A stretch of 64,000 nucleotides of DNA from assembly GCA_903903925.1 (NCBI GenBank), contig CAIVAU010000237.1, positions 48,736-112,735 on the forward strand. Reading direction: 5' to 3'. Shown here in pieces: positions 1 through 8,039 of this stretch. The translations under genes were made by a program, and so were the position numbers. Position 1 is the stretch's first letter; each line of letters begins with the position of its first letter. The DNA is from an uncultured cyanobacterium. GTDB lineage: Bacteria; Cyanobacteriota; Cyanobacteriia; Cyanobacteriales; Nostocaceae. The notes under the pieces were generated by a model. That model ran no database searches. It saw nothing but the letters and a program-made list of their open reading frames with translations, and was not told the DNA's origin.

Positions 1-986
1 CCTGCATAAATAACTCGACCCATTTTAAATGGTTTATTTTTGAACCATTTACCCCAATCACGCATATTTTTACTAAAATCATGGGTTCTTTCTGGGTATT
101 TCTTTAGATATTCACCAGCTTTATCACCATCCCCTTGGAACCAACCTTGAAAACCTCTATTTTGGTGTCGATTTAAATCTTTGAAGGAAGAAGGTTGTAA
201 GTCTTTTGATATCTGTTCAATCCCCTGAATGAGTTCTTCGATATTTGCCTGATTTTCACCAAAAACTCTTCTCAATCGCTCAATTAATTTTTGAGAAACA
301 CCTTCATAAGTAATCATTCGCTTGATTAATTCAGGAATGCTGAGTTCTTCCTTTGGGTCTATAAATGATTCTCCTAGTTTCTCGCTGAGTGCTGTGTAGA
401 AAGCTGTGACATCCTTCTTTTCCTGCTGATAATTGTAATTGCGAGGGTCCGAAATTTGACCAAGTTTTGGATAGGCGATCGCATCTGCACCAGAAAGAGT
501 AGAACTCTCACCTTGCCAGTTTATCCCAGTCCAATCACGCCCGCGTTTTTTCTCATTCAGCTTTTCTCTAACACAGGTTATACTCTCACCTGGATTACCT
601 TGAACCCAGAAAAATTCCCATGCATATTTTCTCCACAAACCCCAATTCCTCTTCCAGGATATATATTCCCACTCACCTTTAACATTATCCTCAACCCACT
701 CGCGGCAAGTTTCTGTGACGCATTCCCAAGCTGTTAAGAGTGCTAACTTGACATTTTCTTCTGGGAAATTACCCTCGATAATAATCTGGTTGGGCATTCC
801 TTGAGTGATATTTGGTAAAGCTGGAGAAATAACTTGACAATCATGCTTTTGGGCAACACTACAAATCACCCAAGATAAATACGAAAGTAAATAAGAACTC
901 CCATACAAATCTCGCAATTTCCGCGATTTTTCAATAAACCCCTGCACAGGCGAAAAGGTGATTACAGTGTAAATTATGTTCGTCAT
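1..986 (-). CDS. cmr2: Cas10/Cmr2-like type III CRISPR protein, 3' end beyond window
   Basis: The frame is open from the ATG at 986 to the window edge (328 codons, no stop), so the C-terminal part is missing. The N-terminus (residues 10-40) contains SPVQGFIEKSRKLRDLYGSS followed by a hydrophobic stretch, the hallmark start of the first palm domain of Cmr2. A second signature, WFQGDGDKAGEYLKK, lies near residue 290. In the family this subunit is the large Cas10 protein of the RNA-guided III-B effector and makes cyclic oligoadenylate from its second GGDD palm, which would lie outside the window. The usual N-terminal HD nuclease domain is absent, because the protein begins directly at the palm. 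It lies 243 bp downstream of the Csx3-AAA gene on the same strand. The assignment to III-B rather than another III subtype is inferred from the N-terminal motif. Confidence 0.85.
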   Translation of the reverse strand, partial: MTNIIYTVITFSPVQGFIEKSRKLRDLYGSSYLLSYLSWVICSVAQKHDCQVISPALPNITQGMPNQIIIEGNFPEENVKLALLTAWECVTETCREWVEDNVKGEWEYISWKRNWGLWRKYAWEFFWVQGNPGESITCVREKLNEKKRGRDWTGINWQGESSTLSGADAIAYPKLGQISDPRNYNYQQEKKDVTAFYTALSEKLGESFIDPKEELSIPELIKRMITYEGVSQKLIERLRRVFGENQANIEELIQGIEQISKDLQPSSFKDLNRHQNRGFQGWFQGDGDKAGEYLKKYPERTHDFSKNMRDWGKWFKNKPFKMGRVIYA

Positions 987-1229
987 AAGTAATCAAAAAC
1001 TACTTTTTTACCATCCTGAATTTTTGCTCAACTTCGTGGATATTTTTACTTTCACATACTACAAAGTAAAGCTATAATTCCTGCAAAATGGTTGATGCTC
1101 CCATTTACTCGTCAGATTCGTACCCGTGAAAACTAGGAAAGTGTTAACTGACAAGTTTAAACTGCCACATCCTAAACTAGTCCTTTTTTAAACAGAAAAA
1201 CATTTGCTGAGGATTAATTTAAGATTTCC
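987..1229. other. Intergenic gap between csx3-AAA and cmr2
   Basis: This AT-rich gap contains no convincing ORF. Nothing like the GGAAA-N6-TTTCC operator seen elsewhere in the island was found here. No clear terminator hairpin was seen, so read-through from the upstream csx3-AAA gene is possible. Confidence 0.4.
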
Positions 1230-2228
1230 TTAACATTTCGTCAAATGAATCATAACCTCAGCTAATGCTTGCACCATCGGGCGAGTGGATAAATTCTCTC
1301 CCCGCCTCAAACTATGCACCCTACCCATAAGCAATGGGGTGGTTTGTAGTAATTCGCTTGTTTTCTCTTGCCAACCATCAGCGAATAAAACTTCATCTTC
1401 TACAGTATCTAACTGACTGTGAATTTTTGCAATAATTTTTAGTCCAAGGGAGTGACAAAAATCTTCCCACTCAGCAAATTTACTTACATCTCCTGACAAA
1501 ATAACTGCGTGGGTTGCTGGTTGCATAATCATCTCATTTTCTGGTGAGGTTTTGCCGCCAACATCAATAATATTGATTAACTGGTTTGCATTCTTAACCC
1601 ATTGGGCTGCTTCTTTTGCGAAGTCTAGGGTCACATCTGCCTTATTATAACGTTTACAGTCTTGAGCTACGGGCTGATTATTTTCATAAGCTTCTTGATG
1701 CCAAGACCCTTCCCCATCAGGACAAGCTGTGATGACATAGGGGTAAGGTGCGCCTAAATTACCCAAAATTGCTTTTTTCAAACCATCCCGCAAACAGGAT
1801 TTGCCTGATTGTGGTGGACCGCACAGGACGACTTTGATGTGCGATCGCTCTTTTTGAGACTCTTTTGTCTCAATCACGTCTCCCACTTGATATTTTGCAG
1901 AACCGTGTGCAGAGGTGACTATATAGGTTTTGTGTCTGATAGCACCATCTGGTGTACTGATTTTACTGCCTAGTTTGGGGTCGAGAACGGCGACGACTTC
2001 GTACAAATGAACTAGTTTGTGAGAAATGAGGTAAGCAACGGGAACAGATTGAGGTCCGTCAATTAAAATACGTTGTCCTCCCGTAATTTCCCCAGAATCA
2101 ATCATTTGGTTTAATACGGATAGGGCATCTTTAACAATGCGATCGCCTTGTGCCGGAACATTACGATTAAACCCAACTTGCAATACGTCACCGATAAGCT
2201 TCATCTGGTAGCTGTGCATACTCTGCAT
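1230..2228 (-). CDS. csx3: Csx3 ring nuclease fused to AAA/P-loop domain
   Basis: Residues 9-90 match Csx3: a segment with INGP-like DGPQSVPVAYLISHKLVHLY followed by VAVLDPKLGS, including H70, H74 and D83. Csx3 (Crn3) degrades cyclic tetra-adenylate, the alarm produced by Cas10. Residues 130-332 form a P-loop domain with Walker A GPPQSGKS (137-144), as in the Csx3-AAA fusions of cyanobacteria. The gene lies between the M48 peptidase (67 bp upstream) and cmr2, consistent with a type III ancillary operon. The chosen ATG has AGAGGA 9 nt upstream; ATGs at codons 4 and 9 are alternatives. The role of the AAA part is unknown to me; coupling ATP use to cOA breakdown is inference. Confidence 0.85.
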   Translation of the reverse strand: MQSMHSYQMKLIGDVLQVGFNRNVPAQGDRIVKDALSVLNQMIDSGEITGGQRILIDGPQSVPVAYLISHKLVHLYEVVAVLDPKLGSKISTPDGAIRHKTYIVTSAHGSAKYQVGDVIETKESQKERSHIKVVLCGPPQSGKSCLRDGLKKAILGNLGAPYPYVITACPDGEGSWHQEAYENNQPVAQDCKRYNKADVTLDFAKEAAQWVKNANQLINIIDVGGKTSPENEMIMQPATHAVILSGDVSKFAEWEDFCHSLGLKIIAKIHSQLDTVEDEVLFADGWQEKTSELLQTTPLLMGRVHSLRRGENLSTRPMVQALAEVMIHLTKC

Positions 2229-2295
2229 TGACTGTATTCCTCTAACAATAGATTTACTATGACATGGATATGGAAGATGCCTCTTCCACTGGGCG

Positions 2296-3327
2296 TTATC
2301 TCAGGTAGAATCCACGTCTCAAGACTTCAATTCTTTTATGAATCGGTGGATGTGTATGTTTTAACCAGTGAAAAGTTCCTGTTTCTTGTTTCATCGCCAC
2401 CCGAATCCATAAAGTAGCCATTTGTTCTTTATTTGTTTTGGGTGGTTGAAAAGGTAGGCGGTCAAGGGTCGCTAGGGCTGATACTATATCATCAACACTC
2501 GTTAATCTTGCAGCAACCGCATCAGCATGATATTCTCGCCAGCGACTATGCCAAAAGGTTAATAATGTGACGAGAAACCTTGTGATTGTCGGCAACATCA
2601 TTAAAAGAATCCAAACCAACACACCCACAAAAAAGACTGTTGCGTGTTGCCAATTACCTAAAAGACCGTAGATTAAACCTGCACCTAGCATTAATAAAGC
2701 TGCAAATCTTCCAAAATACCACACAATCAGCAGCATTGGCTTAAAAAGTATTAGCATCACACCATCCAAAGCAGATGAAAGCAAGGTTTTTGCCATTGTA
2801 TCTAAGTTCGCAATATGCCCCAATTCGTGTGCCATCACAGCAGCAACTTGCCTTTGATTTAAGTGCTTGATTAAACCAGTAGTGGCAACTACCATTGCAT
2901 AAGAACGGGTTGCACCAACTGCATAGGCATTAGGATTATCATCACACAATTCAATTCCTACTACCGGAGTTTTGGGTAAACCTTCGGATCTAGATAACTC
3001 TTGAACTGCCGTACATAGGAATTTTTCAGTATCAGAGTATAGCCCCTCCTCGTGGATTAAAAGTGGGTTAAGGACTCGGATTTTTCTTTGGTTGATACAA
3101 GAAGGTACAGCAGCAAAATACCTGTACATTGTTGAGATGACCCAGTAAAGACTAGGTATCCCAATACAAAGCAGAAAGAATAGACCGACAATGAAATTGA
3201 AAGCACCTTGCTGAAATAATTGCCATCCATAGTAGCTTGCATAGACTCCGTAGCTGAAAACAGCTAAACAAAACAACGTCATGATTGCAATGACAGCGAG
3301 ATTTCCTTGAGCATTTCTAAATTTCAT
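2296..3327 (-). CDS. Membrane M48 family zinc metallopeptidase
   Basis: A 343-aa protein with a HELGH zinc motif at about residues 167-171 (context AVMAHELGHIAN) and the third ligand Glu near 265 in REYHADAVAARL. This is the HtpX/STE24-type M48 arrangement. Hydrophobic segments at about 10-35, 45-70, 190-225 and 230-260 predict several transmembrane helices. The start at 3327 is preferred over the ATG at 3345, because AAAGGAG sits 6 nt before it while the upstream ATG has no usable site. It is the first gene of the leftward csx3-cmr2 group. M48 enzymes usually do membrane protein quality control. A role as a type III accessory protease is suggested only by position. Confidence 0.85.
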   Translation of the reverse strand: MKFRNAQGNLAVIAIMTLFCLAVFSYGVYASYYGWQLFQQGAFNFIVGLFFLLCIGIPSLYWVISTMYRYFAAVPSCINQRKIRVLNPLLIHEEGLYSDTEKFLCTAVQELSRSEGLPKTPVVGIELCDDNPNAYAVGATRSYAMVVATTGLIKHLNQRQVAAVMAHELGHIANLDTMAKTLLSSALDGVMLILFKPMLLIVWYFGRFAALLMLGAGLIYGLLGNWQHATVFFVGVLVWILLMMLPTITRFLVTLLTFWHSRWREYHADAVAARLTSVDDIVSALATLDRLPFQPPKTNKEQMATLWIRVAMKQETGTFHWLKHTHPPIHKRIEVLRRGFYLR

Positions 3328-3406
3328 AATTTTCTCCTTTCTCATTCCTAGAAAGTCCAGATGCTTAAGTAGGTGGGCGGAAAATCTTACAACTATAGGA
3401 CTACTA

Positions 3407-3533
3407 TTTGATTTTTGAACAGATACGTAGCGTGTGTTAGCGCAGCGTAACGCACCGCCGAAAGCTTGGGATGGCGCGTTACGGACTTCGTCCTAACGCA
3501 CGCTACGATACTTAACCTTGTTCAAAAATCAAA
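3407..3533. repeat. Composite palindromic element with 14-bp terminal inverted repeats
   Basis: TTTGATTTTTGAAC at 3407-3420 is the exact reverse complement of 3520-3533. Inside, CGTAGCGTGTGTTAG (3426-3440) pairs with 3493-3507 with one mismatch. This nested palindrome resembles a MITE or REP element. A shorter relative is at 34277-34310. It sits about 80 bp upstream of the M48 gene and could form a large cruciform or RNA hairpin in the 5' leader of that operon. Confidence 0.75.
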
Positions 3534-3544
3534 TATGATTCCTA

Positions 3545-3654
3545 TATGTAACGAAATGTAAAATCCTCAAAGAGCCTATGAATAAAGCATTCCAGGTCTT
3601 TTACAACATTCAACATCCATTGGTTTTATTGTGCCGACTTACTTATCCTGCAAT
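3545..3654. repeat. Dispersed 110-bp repeat, copy 1
   Basis: This stretch aligns with 45214-45322 over its full length. The first 20 bases (TATGTAACGAAATGTAAAAT) are identical, followed by matching blocks such as TATGAAT.AAGC, ACTCAACAT or ATTCAACAT, and TGCCGA.TTACTTATC. The two copies are in the same + orientation, one next to CRISPR array 1 and one upstream of an exported phosphoesterase. No ORF is evident. Its nature (mobile element relic or regulatory module) is unknown. Confidence 0.6.
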
Positions 3655-3667
3655 TTATCACAGCAGT

Positions 3668-3683
3668 GGAAATAGACTTTTCC
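3668..3683. promoter_or_regulatory. Candidate operator GGAAA-N6-TTTCC (site D)
   Basis: GGAAATAGACTTTTCC is a palindrome of 5-bp arms with a 6-bp spacer. Its flanks CAGCAG-T and ATCT are shared with the site upstream of the WYL regulator gene (16593-16608, CAGCAGG-T and ATCT). It lies between the leader-distal end of array 1 and the M48-csx3-cmr2 operon, about 340 bp upstream of the M48 start. Function as an operator is inferred from the shared extended sequence. Confidence 0.55.
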
Positions 3684-3691
3684 ATCTCGTT

Positions 3692-5095
3692 GTTTCCAAC
3701 TAATCCGATTTAACCCAATCGGTAGGGGAATTTCAGTTGAATCGCCTTCTTCCTCCTAATGGTTTCCAACTAATCCGATTTAACCCAATCGGTAGGGTAG
3801 GCTATAAGTTATAGCCTATTCTTATCTAGAAATGTTTCCAACTAATCCGATTTAACCCAATCGGTAGGGGGGCAGAAAACTTTTTTCTGCTCCTTCCATT
3901 GTGGGTTTCCAACTAATCCGATTTAACCCAATCGGTAGGGCTGCTATACAGTTTTTGCATGAATTAGTAGTCCAACAGTTTCCAACTAATCCGATTTAAC
4001 CCAATCGGTAGGGGATTATGCATGCAAATGCCGTTGAGGTTCAGGTTGAGGGTTTCCAACTAATCCGATTTAACCCAATCGGTAGGGGGTGGTGCTGGGT
4101 AATCTCGTGCAAGACGCCTAAGGGTTTCCAACTAATCCGATTTAACCCAATCGGTAGGGTTCGGAATTTGATGCGGTCTCCCCAAGACGGATTATGTTTC
4201 CAACTAATCCGATTTAACCCAATCGGTAGGGGGATTGACGTCATTATGCTGTTATGCTGCCTACACAGGGTTTCCAACTAATCCGATTTAACCCAATCGG
4301 TAGGGGGTGCATAAAGGTGTTCCAGTCAGGATGAAACTTAATGTTTCCAACTAATCCGATTTAACCCAATCGGTAGGGAGGACCAGTGGATTCTAACAGT
4401 AGGTAGCTGCAAATTGTTTCCAACTAATCCGATTTAACCCAATCGGTAGGGCCAAATGTTCAGACTATCGAATTAGGAGAAAAACGTTTCCAACTAATCC
4501 GATTTAACCCAATCGGTAGGGAGTCCTATACATTATGTGTGCCTCCCCCCAAGGGTTTCCAACTAATCCGATTTAACCCAATCGGTAGGGAGCCGTGAAG
4601 ATTCACGCCCTTTCACAGTCCATGAAAGTTTCCAACTAATCCGATTTAACCCAATCGGTAGGGTCAGCTTAACAGAGTACAAGTATGACCTTACTGAGAT
4701 TTCCAACTAATCCGATTTAACCCAATCGGTAGGGTTTGGAGGTAAAAGGCCATCTGGCGGGAGATAACAGATTTCCAACTAATCCGATTTAACCCAATCG
4801 GTAGGGAAGAAGAAAAACTTGCATTTGCCCAATCAAAAACCAGATTTCCAACTAATCCGATTTAACCCAATCGGTAGGGCTATCACGCACCTATACTGCC
4901 AGGCGAATATTTCATTTCCAACTAATCCGATTTAACCCAATCGGTAGGGTTGCCTTATTTCACTTAGGTCTTCATGTGCGGCTTGAATTTCCAACTAATC
5001 CGATTTAACCCAATCGGTAGGGCCACTGTTCCCTATAACACTGGCCGTAATCGGATTGAATTTCCAACTAATCCGATTTAACCCAATCGGTAGGG
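3692..5095 (-). CRISPR. CRISPR array 1: 20 repeats, 19 spacers
   Basis: The 36-nt repeats begin GTTTCCAACTAATCC and end CAATCGGTAGGG on the + strand. The first repeat is 3692-3727 and the last 5060-5095. The spacers are 33-38 nt. The reverse complement ends in TTGGAAAC, which resembles a type III 5' tag, and a leader lies at the right end (5096-5312), so transcription is inferred to run leftwards. Repeats 1-14 start with G. The six leader-proximal repeats (4699, 4771, 4844, 4914, 4987, 5060) start with A, changing the last tag base from C to T. ORFs running through the repeats are artefacts. Confidence 0.98.
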
Positions 5096-5312
5096 AGTTC
5101 GTCTAGGAGCCTTTACCCCGTAAGGGTTTCAGCGACCAAATCGACGCATCTCTGAAAAACATTATATATGTTATCCGAAATTGCGCAAAACACATGCCTC
5201 AAACCCCTAGCCTGTAAGGCATCGACGCATCTCAACGGAAAATATAGGGTTTCAGCGATTTGACGAGATGCGTCGATGACCATGTTACAAAACCTCCTTA
5301 ATTGCCTAAAAC
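5096..5312 (-). promoter_or_regulatory. CRISPR leader of array 1 (duplicate copy)
   Basis: This 217-bp stretch differs from the array 2 leader (11372-11588) at about four positions, with no indels. It holds ATCGACGCATCTC at 5140-5152 and 5221-5233 and its inverted copy at 5265-5277, plus two GGGTTTCAGCGA copies. The 5221/5265 pair can form a 13-bp stem with a 31-nt loop. It abuts the newest repeats of array 1, as expected of a leader that directs spacer insertion and transcription. Confidence 0.8.
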
Positions 5313-5505
5313 CTAGATAACATAATACTTTGGCGGCGAAGTAGGTTCCACACTACCAATAGTTAACACTCTCTCAACAGCCTCCTGGGCAATCCAATAA
5401 AATCGTACATTGTCCTCAGATGGCTTCACAAGTTTTTTCGATTTCTTAAACAGTTGCCGCATTTCCTCCAAACTTAAAAAACATTCAAATACAGAATACT
5501 GTACT
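5313..5505 (-). pseudogene. cas2: 3' fragment of cas2 (duplicated)
   Basis: The encoded C-terminus, from VQYSVFECFLSLEEM to PPKYYVI, matches the last 63 or so residues of the intact Cas2 at 11589-11864 with few substitutions. The first 28 residues, including the catalytic YDIP segment, are missing. Similarity to the intact locus ends abruptly at 5505/11781. The duplicated unit is therefore leader plus cas2 tail, 410 bp with no indels. The frame is open upstream into unrelated sequence, giving a 153-aa chimera, but no Cas2 activity is expected. Confidence 0.9.
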
Positions 5506-5850
5506 GCCTCTTCTTGTCGTCCTTCTTCCTTGATTTCCGGTAAACTCGCGTTTCCTGTAGTGTTATCCCTAGCATCGACTCTACCTCTGCTTGGCTCAAG
5601 TGTGTAAATTTCTACACCATAATCGTTATCACCATCTCTATTATGGCGCGACTTGAGGGAGATGGTATTTCTTGACGCTTGCGAGTCACTGAATCTGGCG
5701 CGGTTGCGATAGAAATATAACGAGGACTCAGCAAATAGTCTTTCATAAAGGTGCTTATCTTTTTGGAATAGCAAAACGCAGTTATACCGCTAGGTAATTT
5801 GTCCACCAAGCTGGTGGATGAATTGCTCATCCGGGTGGGAGTGTGAGCGA
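5506..5850 (-). pseudogene. Decayed DUF2887/Rpn-like (recombination-promoting nuclease/transposase) remnant
   Basis: Pieces typical of this cyanobacterial family appear in different frames on the minus strand. LLFQKDKHLYERLFAESSLY followed by FYRNRARFSD occurs in one frame. KFTHLSQAEVESMLG with TLQETRVYR occurs in another. EIKEEGRQEE is read in a third, directly joined to the cas2 fragment. In intact members these segments follow one another in one frame and end with an acidic EEGRQE tail. At least two frameshifts and a missing 5' end show it is broken. The family assignment is from memory of family motifs. Confidence 0.65.
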
Positions 5851-5855
5851 ATAGG

Positions 5856-7259
5856 TTACCATCCCATAATTTCTGAATCCTCAAAATCTGAATCTTCAAC
5901 GACTTCCTCTAAACTCCCCATCCCACAAAAGTAACAATGATCAGTCTGCAAATACTCAGTATTAGTCTTACGCCAATCACTAACGGGAAACTCATAAATC
6001 CAATCAATTCCAGAATCTACATTCAAAAAACCGCTGACCATCCCGTGAATTACACCAACACCTGTACTTGCACAAATACTATTCAACCAAAACACCGCTG
6101 GATCATTTACACCTTCTAAATAACCCGCACCCGCAACCATTTGGTTAATCTCCAATGGCGCAGACTCTAAAGCTGCGCGTTGTAGGCTGATAATATTACC
6201 GCACATCAAACACCAACCACCCCCCATAGGAGGAACAGTAATCCTGCAATACATTCGTGGTGTATTGTCTGAGTTCACGGCTATATGAGTTCCCAAACAC
6301 ACCAGAGGACGCATGTATTTCAATGCTAATTCTTGGGCAGTTTTTCGAGAAAAATGATTATCAGTCGCCACCACAATTAAATCGCAAGTTGATATTTCTT
6401 GCCTGCTTAATTCACTTTTAACTGTGGTCGGTATTGTTGTGACACAGGAACCCTCTTGGTAAATTTTTTGGATAAGATGCTTGACATAATGGACTTTATC
6501 CCACTCTTGTCGTACCATTTCTTCTGTAGCACCGGGCATCCGATTGAGGTTAACTGTCTCCAATTTATCAGGGTCAACTAACACCCAATTCTTCACACCC
6601 AACCGCCCCAATAATTCGGCAAAAATTGAACCAATTCCGCCACACCCAATTAAACCTACTTTGAGTTGGTGCAGAACATTTTGATTAGCAGAACCAAATA
6701 TTTTTTGCCTAACAAACATCAAATCTGTATTGTTCATCACATCTTTAACGCTAGAAATTTCAAACAATGAATTACAGAAATTAACTGGCTCAAATTTCTG
6801 TCCTTTTCTATCCCAAATCCGAAATTTACCAAATTGTAAATCCTCATCAAATACACCCGAAATCAGATAAGGTTTTTTCGGAAAATGAGATGAAATAAAT
6901 CGTGCATATTCCGACTCATAGCGGTCATCAACATAGGAAAAATCAGGTAAACCTGGATCTGCATGAGTATGAATGTGTACCACATCTAGACCTGGTTGAA
7001 GATAATTTTCCAGCAAATACGAATGAAAATGTTGTTTTAATACCAATCCACTCGTCGATTGATATTCATAACAATCAGAAGTAGGAACAACCCAATTTCT
7101 AGGAATATACCGAATTTTGTGTTTTGAGACTTGATGACGCTGACAAAATAAAAAACCAATGACTTCTTCATTAAAACTCCGATCCTTGAGCATAGATTTC
7201 CGAAAATCGCACCACATTCTGGGTGGTATATGCAGAGAAATAGCAGCAGATTTTTTCAT
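5856..7259 (-). CDS. JAB (JAMM peptidase)-E1 (ThiF) fusion protein
   Basis: The 467-aa protein has an N-terminal JAB/MPN domain (about 1-155) with a complete JAMM motif: E31 or E32, H97-x-H99, then S108-x-x-D111. It is followed by a ThiF/E1 adenylylation domain with nucleotide loop GCGGIG (205-210), VDPDKLETVNLNR (228-240) and ATDN (298-301). Two Cys pairs, CLMC (350-353) and CYFC (442-445), probably bind zinc. Such fusions activate a ubiquitin-like protein by adenylation and can trim its tail or remove it from targets. E2-like and ubiquitin-like genes lie just upstream on the same strand. C338 and C396 are candidates for the thioester cysteine. The 241-bp gap before it holds repeats, so it may have its own promoter. 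Confidence 0.9.
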   Translation of the reverse strand: MKKSAAISLHIPPRMWCDFRKSMLKDRSFNEEVIGFLFCQRHQVSKHKIRYIPRNWVVPTSDCYEYQSTSGLVLKQHFHSYLLENYLQPGLDVVHIHTHADPGLPDFSYVDDRYESEYARFISSHFPKKPYLISGVFDEDLQFGKFRIWDRKGQKFEPVNFCNSLFEISSVKDVMNNTDLMFVRQKIFGSANQNVLHQLKVGLIGCGGIGSIFAELLGRLGVKNWVLVDPDKLETVNLNRMPGATEEMVRQEWDKVHYVKHLIQKIYQEGSCVTTIPTTVKSELSRQEISTCDLIVVATDNHFSRKTAQELALKYMRPLVCLGTHIAVNSDNTPRMYCRITVPPMGGGWCLMCGNIISLQRAALESAPLEINQMVAGAGYLEGVNDPAVFWLNSICASTGVGVIHGMVSGFLNVDSGIDWIYEFPVSDWRKTNTEYLQTDHCYFCGMGSLEEVVEDSDFEDSEIMGW

Positions 7260-7356
7260 ATTTACTAGTTCTTAGTTCGTAGTTGCGCTTTAGCGCACTC
7301 TTTGCCCATTTACCAAAAGTTTAATCAATAGATATCTGGTGAAAACAAATTATGCC

Positions 7357-7391
7357 TTCGTTGAAATCCTTGGTAGGGGCGCAAGGCATTG
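7357..7391. repeat. Truncated REP-like palindrome (GTAGGGGCG family)
   Basis: CGTTGAAATCCTTGGTAGGGG followed by CGCAAGGCATTG matches the right end of the fuller copy at 16666-16726 in inverted orientation. Only one arm of the palindrome remains here. Confidence 0.5.
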
Positions 7392-7400
7392 TGGGAGCAT

Positions 7401-7458
7401 AGTAGTGTGAGCCGGAAAGCTCACGTGTACTACAAGCGAGCAAGATGCTCGCACTACT
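7401..7458. repeat. Dispersed palindromic repeat (AGTAGTGTGAG family), copy 1
   Basis: Two adjacent hairpins (GTGAGCCGGAAAGCTCAC and GCGAGCAAGATGCTCGC) flanked by AGTAGT and ACTACT ends. Related copies are at 14850-15005 (interrupted) and 27119-27176. It separates the E2-like gene from the E1-JAB gene and ends near GGGATGCACCC, which also follows the 27-kb copy. Confidence 0.75.
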
Positions 7459-7500
7459 CATTGGGATGCACCCGGCATTGCGCTCATTTCCACCAGATGT

Positions 7501-7986
7501 CTAATCATCACTATTAATCGCGTGACGCGCTGTTACAAACAAAGTCGCCAGATTGTGACCATTCTCAGCACGATTACTAGGCTTCCAAGAATTTAACCAA
7601 ACATCATGGTTAAACCCTCCCCCCAATCCCACACAGTACCAATACCATCCTTCTTCACTTAGAAATGGCGCACCATAATAACTTTGTCTGGTAAAGTGAT
7701 GATCTCCTTCTCCTACGGTATTCCACGGATAATTTAGATAGCAGCCAATAGGAGGAAGTCGCGGATAATCTTGTGGTAACAAAAACAAAATATCTGTGTT
7801 AGAAACCGTAAATTTTTTGGAAGATAAAGGCATTCCCTTAATGAGAATAGCAGTATATTTCAGGTCGCCTACAGTCTTGTTACCAACAATTACATTTCTA
7901 GCGACTTTTTCCAACAGCTTGAGTTCTTCAATAACTCGCTGATTTGGTTTATAACCTGATTTTTGTTGACTAATTGTAATCGCCAT
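7501..7986 (-). CDS. Prokaryotic E2-like (UBC family) protein
   Basis: The 161-aa protein resembles the bacterial E2 family often linked to E1-JAB and ubiquitin-like genes (PF14462-like, Prok-E2_E). The core ILFLLPQDYPRLPPIGCYLN (66-85) parallels the FPxxYPxxPP region of E2 enzymes. The best candidate for the thioester cysteine is C118 in WYWYCVGLGGGF. The C-terminus has SWKPSNRAENGHNLATLF. An E2 would take the activated ubiquitin-like protein from E1 and pass it to a target. It lies 53 bp downstream of the ubiquitin-like gene. The family is recognised from motifs, and the choice of active Cys is inference. Confidence 0.8.
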   Translation of the reverse strand: MAITISQQKSGYKPNQRVIEELKLLEKVARNVIVGNKTVGDLKYTAILIKGMPLSSKKFTVSNTDILFLLPQDYPRLPPIGCYLNYPWNTVGEGDHHFTRQSYYGAPFLSEEGWYWYCVGLGGGFNHDVWLNSWKPSNRAENGHNLATLFVTARHAINSDD

Positions 7987-8039
7987 ACTTCACCTGTTGA
8001 ATTCCAAATTTAAAATGAGACAATTGGAGAATCCAAAAA

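Noticed and set aside
4018..4281. Open frames on both strands inside CRISPR array 1
   Set aside because: They are translations of the repeat units and spacers and have no family.
5612..5899. A 95-codon minus-strand frame overlapping the end of the E1-JAB gene
   Set aside because: It overlaps the JAB-E1 3' end and reads through the decayed DUF2887-like sequence; it is better explained as part of a frameshifted pseudogene.
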